Of a DNA stretch of 25,597 nucleotides, positions 1 through 9,719 are shown piece by piece. Numbering within the stretch: position 1 is the first letter of the stretch; each line of letters starts with the position of its first letter. Origin of the DNA: Chara braunii. Taxonomy: Eukaryota; Streptophyta; Charophyceae; Charales; Characeae. A program made the translations under genes and the position numbers. Under the pieces are notes generated by a model. The model had not been told where the DNA came from, ran no database searches, and saw only the letters and a list, made by a program, of their open reading frames with translations. The stretch lies in contig BFEA01000246.1 in NCBI GenBank assembly GCA_003427395.1, positions 1,185,165 through 1,210,761 on the forward strand, in the 5' to 3' direction.

Positions 1-31
<31 letters not shown>

Positions 32-58
32 AGAGAGAGAGAGAGGGGGGGAGGGGGA
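1..58. repeat. Low-complexity purine tract (A28, GA run, G-rich)
   Basis: Twenty-eight A residues are followed by about eight GA dinucleotides and then a G-rich stretch. It is pure-purine low-complexity DNA at the window edge, so its true left extent is unknown. It could be the tail of a retroposed element, but no body is visible. Confidence 0.9.
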
Positions 59-642
59 CCATCTAATGGCTATCCATTCATAGTGACGGTTTCCAATTGA
101 AGTATCGTTGTATATGGATGTAGCCTATGACGAGGGGAAATTGAGCAAAGCAGTATGCAAATTAATGTGGTTTTGTGTTCGTAGAAAAGAGCGAGTTCAA
201 ATGAATTTCGACTTCATAAACTTAAATACATAAGTCGTCCACATCCCGAGGCACTTGGTAGAGACACAACAATCGCGGATGGGGTTGGTCCTTTTATCCA
301 AAGAACATGAATAATGGATTATTGATACACCATCCACCAGCAGTCGATGGGAAGGGCAACGAAAAAAGGTAACCACAAATAGAAAATACACAATTTGCAA
401 AAAAACAGGTGTTGAGCTGACTGCAACGGGGGAAAAAAAAAAGCTAGCTCAACACTACACGCGAGGGTAAGGGGTGTTATATTCGAGGATGTCGATTTTT
501 TTTTAGTTATTTGATAAATTAACGAGAAACAAATGCGTCGTTTTTCAACTAGTTCAAAAACGCAGGATTCCCCTAACGGTTTTGCATCTTAGACACACTA
601 TGTGTTACATGTGATTGAAAACTCATCGTTGAGCCTACTCAA
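59..642. other. Intergenic sequence, nothing recognised
   Basis: AT-rich sequence with no credible coding region. The open frames present are short, have no recognisable domain and no conserved counterpart in the window. No RNA gene or repeat was recognised here. Confidence 0.6.
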
Positions 643-775
643 CAGTGTAAGTGGGGCACGAGCCCCGAGAATAGTGTTAAGGTTCCTCGACCTTAATTCT
701 TGATTTATGAAATAAAATTTATAACTTGAATTAAAAAAAAAAAAAAAAAAAATCGTCCTTGCTCCACTTACACTA
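643..775. mobile_element. Small terminal-inverted-repeat element (MITE-like)
   Basis: The left end reads CAGTGTAAGTGG (643-654) and the right end is its inverse complement with one terminal mismatch (764-775). The enclosed 133 bases include a small hairpin, TTAAGG at 677-682 with CCTTAA at 691-696, and an A20 run at 733-752. Short terminal inverted repeats around a non-coding AT-rich body are typical of miniature inverted-repeat elements. No clear target-site duplication was found. The A run between the ends is unusual for such an element. A similar end motif occurs alone at 1816-1835. Confidence 0.45.
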
Positions 776-1017
776 AAGGGCGTTACTCTGGACGGATTGT
801 CTAAGGACACGCTCACATTGAGGTACGAAATCCGCATAATCTGAAAAAATATGGAGGTAACCCAAGAGCCTATCTAAGTAGGTACACCCATTAACTGTTG
901 AAATGCATATCCGAACTCAAATCCAAATTATGAAACTTGATGAGTAAAATCAAATATTTTTGAATTGCTTAAGGCTCATCACCTAAATGATTATATCTCA
1001 AAACCGTCGCCCTCTCA

Positions 1018-1088
<71 letters not shown>
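1018..1088 (+). repeat. (AAT)n microsatellite
   Basis: About 23 uninterrupted AAT trinucleotides. This is the same motif, on the same strand, as the arrays between the 400-base units further right, but none of those units flanks it here. Confidence 0.95.
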
Positions 1089-1091
<3 letters not shown>

Positions 1092-1815
1092 TAAGAAGGT
1101 CCGGTTTGGGGATAAACTTGTGGCACCAGTAACACCCTGTCCCCAAATCTCTCATTTCACGGTTGCGGCGCAACGCCCATTACAGAACTTCTGTGGTTGT
1201 TAGTTACACGGTGCATACCTTTTTCCCCTCAAATGATTTTCAATTGTTATCATGTCAATATCTTCCCTTTTTATTTTTCTGTCATTTATGAAAGTTAATT
1301 CAAAATAAATAACTAAAAATTGTAATAACATCCCTAAGTTATTGCGAATTCCCAATCTCGGAGGCCTCTCAAACCGCCGACAAATTGGATCACAAATAAA
1401 TGGCTTAGGAAAATGAGAGACGAATGTGATAACCCCACTACACATTTTTTTAGTGATTTGCGATTTTTGGTTGTAGTGTGACTATGCCCTAACACTGAAA
1501 AGTAAAATCCAAAATGGTGGAGTGAGAAAACCACGTGTCGAATCTGCAAATTGAGAATGAATTTCTTACTACAACATAGAAATATGTATGGGGTTTAGCT
1601 CTCGACTGTCTACAACAGCCGGATTTCACAACGTGATACTGCCAGCCTGGTTTGTCCACCTAGACTTGCTCTCGATTTTCAGGACCAATTTGAAACTAAA
1701 ATCGAGAAACCTAGAGGAAACGGGTTTTGCAATTGAGGGTACTCTACAGCTGTCAAAAATGTGGGTCTCGAACATTTTATGAGAGCACTGAATACACATA
1801 TTCAAGAGGTTTTTT

Positions 1816-1880
1816 CAGTGTAAGTGGAGCGAGGCAGAACTCTCAAATTTTCAAGAGTTTAGTGTAGTGGAGTGAGACCC
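1816..1880. repeat. Direct-repeat pair around a small hairpin
   Basis: CAGTGTAAGTGGAGCGAGGC (1816-1835) is followed after about 25 bases by a diverged same-strand copy, TAGTGTAGTGGAGTGAGAC. Between them lies a hairpin with arms AACTCT and AGAGTT. The first copy matches the end motif of the 643-775 element. This may be a decayed relative of that element; its boundaries are not certain. Confidence 0.35.
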
Positions 1881-1959
1881 ATCATCAATCAGACGTGGAC
1901 AGCCCCGCAAACCACTATGGTGTATTGTGGGCTACGTCACATATTATTTTGCAGGACTT

Positions 1960-2280
1960 CACGTACATCGTTTACGTCAGCTGTACCTCGCACAAACCCC
2001 TACAATAGAATAGGGTCACGCGAGGCACAACTTACCTCCACCCGTGGGAGTTATCACCATCCCTTAGGTGGGCGTATTCCTGCCGAGCTACCGAACCACA
2101 TACGAAAGGTTTTCGTGTGCAATCATAGAGGTGGCCCAACCGAGGGGTTTTCTCGTTCGTTGCAATATAGGGGGTATATGCGATTAACGCCGGAATCAGA
2201 TATATGAGTGCATCGTTACCCGAGGGGCTGATGTCCCGAGTGAGATCCTATACCGGTCGACTAATCGCACCTAGTCGTTT
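1960..2280 (-). mobile_element. LTR-like fragment related to 15.24-15.58 kb
   Basis: Read on the minus strand, 2020-2095 matches 15445-15518 closely: shared strings include ATACGCCCACCTAAGGGATG, followed by GGTGGAGGT and AGTTGT. Weaker similarity continues on both sides, for example AGGTACAGCTG here against AGGTATAGCTG at 15551. Because 15.24-15.58 kb lies just upstream of a retrotransposon primer-binding site, this is best read as the promoter-distal part of an LTR from a related element in the opposite orientation. No primer-binding site or coding sequence is visible next to it. Confidence 0.55.
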
Positions 2281-2299
2281 TCTCAGTCAACCCATAACT

Positions 2300-4040
2300 T
2301 ATTATGTGTAAGAATTTCATGTGTGATCTGTGCAAAAATGCTGAAAGGGATTGTAAATGCGAAGGAAACCACAACATTCAGTTATGAGTACTCACGCGTG
2401 ACACTTCATGAGTTACTCACAATGGCGTGACCTTCCGCAAGTTTCAGTATTGTACACGACACTGAAGTGTCTGAGATTGAGCATTGTGAATAAAATTTTC
2501 TTCACGGTATAAAATGACTGAAAGATAAGTCGTTTAACCCTCACAACATTTTTGACCCTTAAGTAAAGCGCTATGATGGACAAAACGCCAATGTTCAGCG
2601 CATAGCAAAACCCCTTATGTGTTGAGCAAAAACTTGGAATGTCCTGCAGAATGACCCGAATTTTAGGTTCAGGACCAACGTCCAACGAAATTAATTCAAA
2701 TAGAAAAATAAACGTGAGTATTATCGTGGATATAGCGCGCATGTGTGCGTGCGTGTGTCCATGATAATACAAAATACGCTGGTTGGATCAATCGGATCAA
2801 AACGTTGTATAACATCAGACGATCACTCTCACAAATATTTATGTGTGTTGTCTATCAACATTTACACAATACACAACCAATAAAACATTCAATCCATCAC
2901 CTGTCACATATACTTCAAGTTGTTATAAAAAGATAACAGAAGAGCAATCTTTTGTAGGATAAGGTCGAACGAATCGAACCTTCAATCAAATGCATAGACC
3001 TGCATCATAATACAAAACAAATGCTACGTTTAAAATAAAGTGAGACCATACTGCATATCGTAGCCTAACTCCTTTGCTAACGTTTTACCCTTTCCTAAAT
3101 ACTATCAAAGATTGTTGGAAACTTCAGCAACATTTTTTCTAAAGGGGTGGATTGTTAAATTTCCCCCTAGTAGAAAATAAATTAACTCTAAAATTTTCAG
3201 AATTTTCTTGCAGCGCTTCCCTCATGAAAATTATTTTTTCAAAATTCTTATGAACTAAAAAATGACTAACTCTTTCATATTTGTAAGAATTTCGGCAGCG
3301 TTGTCGGGGCAGAAACCTTGACAAAGGTATCTGCCCTGTATTTTCAACGTCGGACGTTGTGCGATTTCTGGGGAGGAATTTGGTTAAGAGATTTAACTTG
3401 ATGAAGAGAAAGCAATGCCGAAACATATTATGACTCGTCTGTGATTAAAGAAATCAAATTTTTGTGTTTAAGAACAAACGTTTAAACTACCAACAGATAT
3501 GACGACAAAAATAGACAGTATAACGGATCACACTTGCATTGAATAGAGTTGGAATATGTAGAAGGCGATGGAGATACAAATTTAAAAATTGTTTTGTTTA
3601 AAATTGCGACGCCAGATTAAATAACTGCACGATTTTGAATTTTAAAATAATAAAAGGAAGCGTTCATTTCAAGGTAATAGCCCCAGTAACAACCGTGGTA
3701 CAAAAGCCACACGATTCGAACAAAAAAAGGAAAATAAAATGCAGCGACCTTATCGTTTTGACAGTTGTGCTGCAAAACTTTGGACGTGAGACCTATTTTT
3801 GCCCCGTCAAGACTCGAACTAGCATCAGTAGGGATGAAGAGCCCATGTCCCACCCAACGAGAACGGACACATGCTTCCATCGGGGGTGACGACAATTTGT
3901 TTGAGTGGTGGGGGTAGGTGGAGGCCTACTATGTGGCGGACCCACCAGGTGTGGTGCTCCGCCTGGGATACAGATGGACATGGAGGAAGAAGGGGGAGTG
4001 AGATGGGGCAGTGCAACTCCCACGCCAGACTCCAACGCAC
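2300..4040. other. Intergenic sequence, nothing recognised
   Basis: No open frame here has a recognisable domain. The overlapping open frames at 3617-4174 lie on both strands and look like chance. A stretch near 3800-3890 has a weak tRNA T-arm-like string on the minus strand but no foldable tRNA. Confidence 0.5.
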
Positions 4041-4109
4041 GTAATCCAACATGTGCGAATGTAAAATGAATCGAAAAACAGACAACAACTTGGGTATACC
4101 CCCGCGGAC

Positions 4110-4310
4110 TTACGGGACTGGACTGGACTGGATGGTACCGACAGAGGTACCAGCCTGGACAAGACTGGTCTCACAAGCCAACCAGAGCTCCGCTACACGA
4201 TCCTTGGTCTGTGATGGATCGTCTAGATACAAGTACGCTTCCGCCAAGAAGCGGAACTCTTCCAAAGAAAAAGAAAACCTGAGTAGTCTAGGATGCGGAG
4301 CAAGCTCCAT
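4110..4310 (-). CDS. Unrecognised 66-residue open frame
   Basis: A minus-strand frame starting at an ATG encodes 66 residues with a hydrophilic, acidic, helix-like character; one segment reads EEFRFLAEAYLYLDDPSQTK. I do not recognise a family. It ends in a TAA embedded in CGTAAGT, which could instead be a splice donor, so an exon cannot be excluded. It lies about 1 kb downstream of the chromovirus pol remnant on the same strand and could be part of the same or another decayed element. Composition alone does not establish that it is coding. Confidence 0.2.
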   Translation of the reverse strand: MELAPHPRLLRFSFSLEEFRFLAEAYLYLDDPSQTKDRVAELWLACETSLVQAGTSVGTIQSSPVP

Positions 4311-4384
4311 GTTGAGTCCGTGCGATGCAACCTAGGACAGAAACGTTACAAAAATAACAATGTCACAACTAACAACCTAAGTGA

Positions 4385-4568
4385 AAGCAAAAACAACTAA
4401 CTAGCATACATGTCCTAGAAAAGCAGAAAGTAATGACAATTAGGTCCTAGAATGTTGGAGGCAGTAACCTCAGTCTGGAAACAACTGACTAGTGTATAAG
4501 TCCTAAGAACACCAAAAGCAGAACAACGAAATCCTATAAATGACAATCAGAGACAGTAGCTTCAGTCT
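4385..4568. repeat. Diverged tandem duplication, two 92-base units
   Basis: Unit 1 is 4385-4476 and unit 2 is 4477-4568. Both share, in order, AACAACT followed by ACTAG, a GTCCTA block, an AAAGCAGA block, AATGACAAT or ATGACAATCA, and end in CAGTCT. The two units are clearly diverged. The position downstream of the chromovirus pol remnant on its strand would suit a 3' untranslated region or LTR, but LTR ends were not identified. Confidence 0.6.
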
Positions 4569-5319
4569 GAGAGCAACAAAGCAACAACAAGTCAACCATA
4601 TGTCACAGGAGGAATGTGTCGTAAACCAAAGGGTGGGATGGTCTTTGAGGGTGGCGAATGCAGCCTAGGGGTCGATAACTCCTAAGGGCATGCACTCATA
4701 GTGATAAGGGGAACACATGTCATCAGGCTCAATTAGGGTAGGGAACTGGGAGCGAACAAAACCAATCATGATGACCTTACCAAATAGACCATCGGGGCGG
4801 GTAATGCTCGACTAAAGGGGTGACCGCTATGGAGGGTCGACCATGCAAGGGAACAAGGGAACCTGGTATACTGGACGCACCTAAATGAAACATGCAAGGC
4901 TATCTAACTAGGGCGTAAGGGCTGACAAAGGATAGAAAGGTGATGGGTAAGGGAATCATGCAAATGACTCCTAAAGTGAGGGAACTCGGAGCTAGATCCG
5001 TAAGTTGGGAAGCCAGGGTAACGCTACGGTTCCGATGCCTATGCGTATACCAAGGGAGAGCCCAACTCAGAGGAACTCGGCGAAGGGAGACCATCATGCG
5101 ACACAACCAGGGTACTGTACAAGGTAAAGTGGTCAAAGGGTGATGACGTCTGAAGTAGGCAGAGCTGATCATGACGAAGTCCATGAAGCTGCTGATGACG
5201 TCAATGATGAGAAGTCCGGAATGCCGTCAAGGAAGAGTCGTAATGTCGATGAGCTGAAGTGGCAAAACTGAAGTGGATGGAGTACTGAGAAGTCGAAGGC
5301 GTGGGAAAATAAGTCAGAG

Positions 5320-6382
5320 TCAATCGTCGTATCGAGCAGGACGATGACGAGTGCGCTGTGGATGCTCAGAAGCATTCGGCTGCTGCTAAAGGTTTGCCTC
5401 AGATGGAGGAAACTCGACTTCAGCGGTCTCCTCAGCCGAGGGAGAAGGAGGAGGGTCAGTGGGTTGAGGAGGAGCAGTCAACCCAGCACGACGAGCATAA
5501 TCATAGCTACGCACCAACATGCGAGCGTGTTACAAGTGCTCGAGGGGCTCCCAAGTAGCCTCCTCATCAGGGTAACCCTTCCAACGTACGAGATACTCGA
5601 CGTGAGGAGGGTTGTCGTCGGTGACTCGACGACCAATAATGTTTGAAACAAGGAACTCCTCGTGGCCGTCCACCATGATAGGTGAGGGCGCTCGTATGGT
5701 CGTTCAACAAAACGCTCAGACGGTCTGCTGTAGGGACGCAGTAACGAGATGTGGTAGATATCGTGCACACGAGCCTAACGTAGGTAGTCGAACAATTTCA
5801 CATGGAAGCTGACCGGGCTAGAAGCCGTATCAGAACCGACGACCTGGAGAATGCGGCATGGAGCAAAGAAGTGACGCCGAAACTTGCGAAGAGTGTCCGC
5901 TTCGAGCTGTAAGTGGCGGGCGTCGATAAGCACATCATTACCGACTTTGAATGGATGATTCATCATCGATCGGTTTGCACGTGCTGCCATGCGAGTCTGC
6001 GACGTGGCTATGTGCGGCCTTCATGATCGACGTCATGTGTGCAACCCAATCATCCAGCGCGAGACAACTCGTGTCGGGGTGCATCTTTGACGGTTGAAGG
6101 AAGTCTGCGGGAACACGATGGTGATAGTCGAGGTCGCAATAGTAAGGCGACATCCCCGTGGCTGGCGAGACGGCGTGGATGTAGGCTATCTCCACGTGGG
6201 CAAGATGAAGATCCCACTGTTGGTCGTCACGAACAATCTTTCGGAGAATATCTCTGAGAGTCCTATTTGTGACCTCGGTCTGACCATCAGTCTGGGGATG
6301 GTAAGACGAGGAGAAGCGGAGCTGGATGCCGTAAACCTCGTGGAGCCGTCTCCAGAATCCGTTGGTAAAGCGGGGGTCATAG
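5320..6382 (-). pseudogene. Broken Ty3/gypsy chromovirus pol: integrase C-half and chromodomain
   Basis: The minus strand encodes the C-terminal part of a retrotransposon polyprotein. It opens at YDPRFTNGFW, next to the second catalytic aspartate of the DDE integrase core. The catalytic glutamate follows in the motif HPQTDGQTEVTNR. A KVGNDVLIDARHL stretch and a decayed GPY/F-like module come next, then HISLLRPY and a chromodomain. In chromoviruses the chromodomain is thought to direct integration to marked chromatin. The frame is interrupted by a frameshift near 6010, TAG at 5775-5777, a frameshift near 5685, TAA at 5530-5532 and TAG at 5386-5388; the likely original terminator is TGA at 5320-5322. 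Gag, protease, reverse transcriptase, RNase H and the integrase N-terminus are absent. The 5' end is cut exactly where repeat E1 starts. Confidence 0.9.
5533..5660 (-). pseudogene. Chromodomain of the chromovirus remnant
   Basis: In one minus-strand frame this encodes EEFLVSNIIGRR, then VEYLVRWKGYPDEEATWEP. YLVRWKGY followed by TWEP is the hallmark of a chromodomain, including its aromatic-cage tryptophan and tyrosine region. The N-terminal aromatic cage position is replaced by leucine or valine, as is common in plant group II chromodomains (established family knowledge). It is out of frame with the upstream HISLLRPY segment and followed at once by a stop codon, so it is not expressed as part of an intact protein. 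Confidence 0.88.
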
Positions 6383-6389
6383 TGTCGGA

Positions 6390-6431
6390 CCAAATACCCT
6401 TACAAGGGTATACCCTTACAAGGGTATTTGG
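6390..6431. repeat. Palindrome at E1 start, expanded by 16 bases
   Basis: In E2 this is a 26-base palindrome with 12-base arms CCAAATACCCTT and AAGGGTATTTGG separated by AC. In E1 a 16-base internal segment (ACCCTTACAAGGGTAT) is duplicated in tandem, giving 42 bases that are still symmetric. A slippage event at the hairpin centre would explain the difference. Confidence 0.9.
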
Positions 6432-7327
6432 GCAAACTTTTGCATTCGACACAGCGACGACACCGGCTACCGTGATGGGGCCGGTCTGAAATAAAGAGGA
6501 TGTGAGTGCCTTAGCACGACACTTAAAACGATTCCCTCGACCTTTGAGGCCGGGGCGAAATCGGTGAGAAAATTTCGAGAGTGTGCGCGTGCGTTATTAT
6601 GACGTGCGCTGTGATGGATAAGGATCAGTAGTAATACCCTCCGACCGAAAAGGTCGAGGGGCTGATTGGGTTAGTATTGTGTCAGGTAGATCTACGACAC
6701 ACGTTGAGATTTGGGTCGGTACCTGCCTACCTACTGGTACTGCGCGTCTAAAAATACAAACTTTTGTCTTTTTCTGCTTGACCTCGAGTACCCGACACAT
6801 CTATCTCTACTCGGTGTAGTACCGACCTACCTGCTACTTGAGTATTTCCCGCTACTCTTAAGTATCGCGGACCGCTTTTCCCGTCACTTGAATGTTTTCC
6901 CCACCTCGACCCTCAACGTCGCGGCCACGTCTAAGTACCGGCCCTCGGACCTTCCGAGCAATTGACCGTCCTTGAGGGTCACACACACACACTCAAGCCG
7001 ACAAGCACTTAGACGGACACGAGGACCAACAAGCACGCACGCCCACAAAGTTGCGGGTCACACCCTCACTCAGTACGACAAACACTCGGACGGGCGTACA
7101 AACCAACAAGTGTGCACGCACACAAACTTGGAAAACGGGCTCAGGCCACTGGTCGGACTGAGCCCAACTACTATACACATACTGAGCTGCTCCCCTTTTA
7201 TTCGAACTGGGAGCTAGCTTAGTAGGTTTAGGTGCGATTTGGTAAACAGGAGATGCAGGGATCGAGGCCTACGGACCCCTGAGCTAGCTCCCTTTTAACG
7301 AGGAGCTCAACTGTATTTTTCCCCAGT

Positions 7328-7420
7328 CTCAGACAACCGGGACTTGAACCCGCGACCTCAGGTCTACGAGTGGTTGGATTTCGGTTGTTAGAGCCTCCGC
7401 CTAACACTTGGCAAACTAAG
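7328..7420 (-). ncRNA. tRNA-like (class II, Leu/Ser-like) sequence in E1
   Basis: On the minus strand, TGCCAAGTGTTAGGC resembles the A box of class II tRNA genes, with one base missing. About 63 bases later GGTTCAAGTCC matches the B box. The T stem can pair CGGG with CCCG, and the flanking CTTAG and CTGAG ends can pair as part of an acceptor stem. The spacing suits a tRNA with a long variable arm, but the anticodon arm does not fold well and no T-run terminator follows. It is probably a tRNA-derived segment inside the repeat, not a working tRNA gene. Confidence 0.4.
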
Positions 7421-7960
7421 GTAGTTAGCAGTTAGAGATTCACTTATTTTCTTTTGTTTTCTTTTATTTATTCTTATTACCTTAACAACTCTATTATTTT
7501 TATTTTTATTTATTATATTCTTTCTTTCGACCCATGGTTATTGCAAATAGTTTGTTTCGATGAATCTGCCGCGAGATCCGCGACAGATTCATCGAAAAAC
7601 ACTCCGATACCCCACGAATCTCGGCTTCGAAGTCGAGAGGGCCGCTCTATAGTGGCTCACAACCTCGGGAGAAGGGCGAGGTAGAGCGGATCGCGAGAGG
7701 AGGAAACTTTGAACGGAGAGAGGAGCAAGATGGTTGCGCGATGAGAGAAAATAACGTGCGGAGGGATAGTGAAGACGAGCGTGTGAGAAGAAAGCGAGAG
7801 CTCTGGGAAGGTAACACTCAGTGCAACAGAGGAGGGCGTGCGGTGATAGGCGCAAGAAGGCGAAAGGGGGAGAACAGTGACGCAACGCGGGGATGAAGGA
7901 AACAATCTAACGCGCGAAGGTAGAGAAGACTGCGCGGAGGAATAAAAAAGCACGAAAAAA

Positions 7961-8005
7961 GAAGAAGAAGAAGAAGAAGAAGAAGAAGAAAAAGAAGAAG
8001 AAAAA

Positions 8006-8038
<33 letters not shown>

Positions 8039-8040
8039 AG
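7961..8040 (+). repeat. (GAA)n microsatellite in E1
   Basis: An imperfect GAA array, about 24 units with AAA and GAG interruptions. The corresponding place in E2 (20466-20571) has a GAA array with a different interruption pattern, including a GAC run. Confidence 0.92.
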
Positions 8041-8477
8041 ACGTGGAAAGGGCCGACTTACCTATCGCCCGCCGGACTTGTTGGATCGTGCACTTATGCC
8101 GGTTACATGCCCCCGTGCTATGGTCACGGTATCGTGACGGATTGTGTTGGGGAGTGAAGGGCAGTGAGCACTGTCAGCAACTACGACGATGACAACAACG
8201 ACGTCGACTACGACTACGATGGTGGCAAGGGCGAAGGGAGAGAGAACATGTAAGTCCCTACCACACGACCTACTCCCCGAGCTAAGTCGAGTGAATTTAC
8301 CACTAGAAAACGGGAAGGTGCGCCACTACACTGATATTGATCAAATGACTAAAATCGAATGAATCTACCCCTACGATATGAAAATATACACTGCTTTCCA
8401 GCTGCGCGCGCAAAGAGGTTTAGATTGGATGAGCAAAAGCGATCGAATCTACCGCTAAAGCATGAGAATATCTATTG

Positions 8478-8487
8478 GTGTGTGTGT

Positions 8488-8548
<61 letters not shown>

Positions 8549-8573
8549 TGTGTGTGTGTGAGGGAGAGAGAGA
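8478..8573 (+). repeat. (TG)n-(GA)n microsatellite in E1
   Basis: About 40 TG dinucleotides with a TA and a TC interruption, followed by a short GA run. The same compound array is at 21006-21098 in E2, with the TATG interruptions in different places. Confidence 0.95.
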
Positions 8574-8770
8574 GTTGTTGCCTCTGCATCTACTCTACTC
8601 TCTGTTGCGCTACTGCCCGCTGCCATCGATCCACCGCTGCCCTCTGTATGCCACTATCTGCTATGCTCCCATGCGCCTGCCCCGCATCCCCTGCTCGCTC
8701 TTCAGAGAGAGAGAGGGAGAGAGATTATGTGTGAGAGAGAGGAAAAAGAGGGAGAGGGAAAGAAAAGTCA

Positions 8771-9715
8771 AACCAAATGTATAAATCGCGTGTTGACGAA
8801 ACATCTGGATCAAGGTCCAGGATAGCATAAACTTCTCAATGGGTTGTAGTGAATAGCGTGGCTGGTCGTTTTACTGACCTGCAAACAAATCCAAATGCAT
8901 TGCACAATTTTAACAGAGTCAACCATTTATTCACTCTTACCCACATTACACTTACACTTCCAACCTTTCAGTAAGACATCCCTTTTTCGACTTAGTCATT
9001 CATCCTCATCTGACTTTAGTCATTCCAGGACCCCTTTTGACCAAACACAGACCTTTTAGACATTGACAAAAAAATCAGAAATGCCTTTCAATGAGAAGGT
9101 CGATGCAAAGTGTGGGTGTCGAGGGTGAACGAGGGTTGAGTTGGCGAACCAACCTGTTACCATAAGGCAACAGCATGTAGTCTTGTATAGACTCATAATG
9201 AGTCTTCTTCATCAAGATGATATGCAATCACACATAGGCCAACACGGTCTCAACACCTCTCTGCCATCGACATGACCCCATCTGAAGTTCAATATAGCGA
9301 ACTTCATTCTAGTTGACAGTAATACTACATCGATATAACTCCCTATAGGCAGCCTCTCTAACTTCTCATCAGATCAGTTTCTAGAGATAGTCGTCTAAAA
9401 GAAGAGAAATATAGAGCTAACATCACTAATATTTTATGCCTTATCGTACGATTCCCCACTTAAGACATGCACAGGCAAAACATCATTAACTCATTTGGAA
9501 TAAAATCATAAGAGTGTCATCAATCCAGAGGTTAAGGTAGCAGGACGGGTCACACGGGGCCACATTCCTTCTACCTCCACTTTAGCAGAATCAGGAAGCA
9601 GTCTGTCAGTAATGAATCGATCTCTTTTGAGGGCTTTCGTTGTTTCCTGTCTATCGAGAAGGTTAGTAACAGTATAGTAGGCCACTCGGGACCTACACAT
9701 CTTTACTGGGCTTCT
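8771..9715. other. Unassigned sequence between E1 and the hairpin array
   Basis: No coding sequence or repeat was recognised. The 90-residue minus-strand frame at 9506-9778 runs into the hairpin array and has no recognisable domain. Under the long-LTR model this is the outer part of the invertible LTR core; its counterpart near the second LTR would lie beyond the right window edge. Confidence 0.5.
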
Positions 9716-9719
9716 GCTT

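Larger units (their letters stand above)
6383..8770 (+). repeat. E1: first copy of a 2.4 kb dispersed direct repeat (putative LTR 5' part)
   Basis: It is co-linear with 18909-21294, from TGTCGGACC at the left to a purine-rich end near 8768. A hand alignment of about 140 bases near the left end shows roughly 9% substitutions, mostly transitions. The copy contains, in order, a palindrome cluster, a promoter-like segment, a tRNA-like segment on the minus strand, a purine-rich stretch, a GAA array, a TG array and a second purine-rich stretch. No frame shows coding conservation between copies: where the same frame is open in both, most differences change residues. It abuts the truncated chromovirus integrase at 6382. 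Confidence 0.9.

Noticed and set aside
3790-3890. Possible minus-strand tRNA gene (AGTTCGAGTCT, GGGCTCTTCATCCC)
   Set aside because: The T stem has at least two mismatches, the anticodon loop is the wrong size and no acceptor stem pairs. At best it is a tRNA-derived remnant.
6711-6965. 84-residue plus-strand frame conserved in E1 and E2 (19220-19474)
   Set aside because: It starts with TTG rather than ATG, lacks a domain, and covers the TATA-like promoter region. Only two copies are available, so conservation follows from recent common origin.
7589-7953. Two overlapping 98-residue minus-strand frames present in both E copies
   Set aside because: Equal lengths in both copies looked promising, but more than ten residue differences and a purine-rich opposite strand that lacks stop codons point to chance.
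8359-8784. 141-residue frame through the TG array
   Set aside because: The centre is a Cys-Val run from the TG repeat; the E2 counterpart is interrupted after 80 residues. It is a microsatellite artefact.
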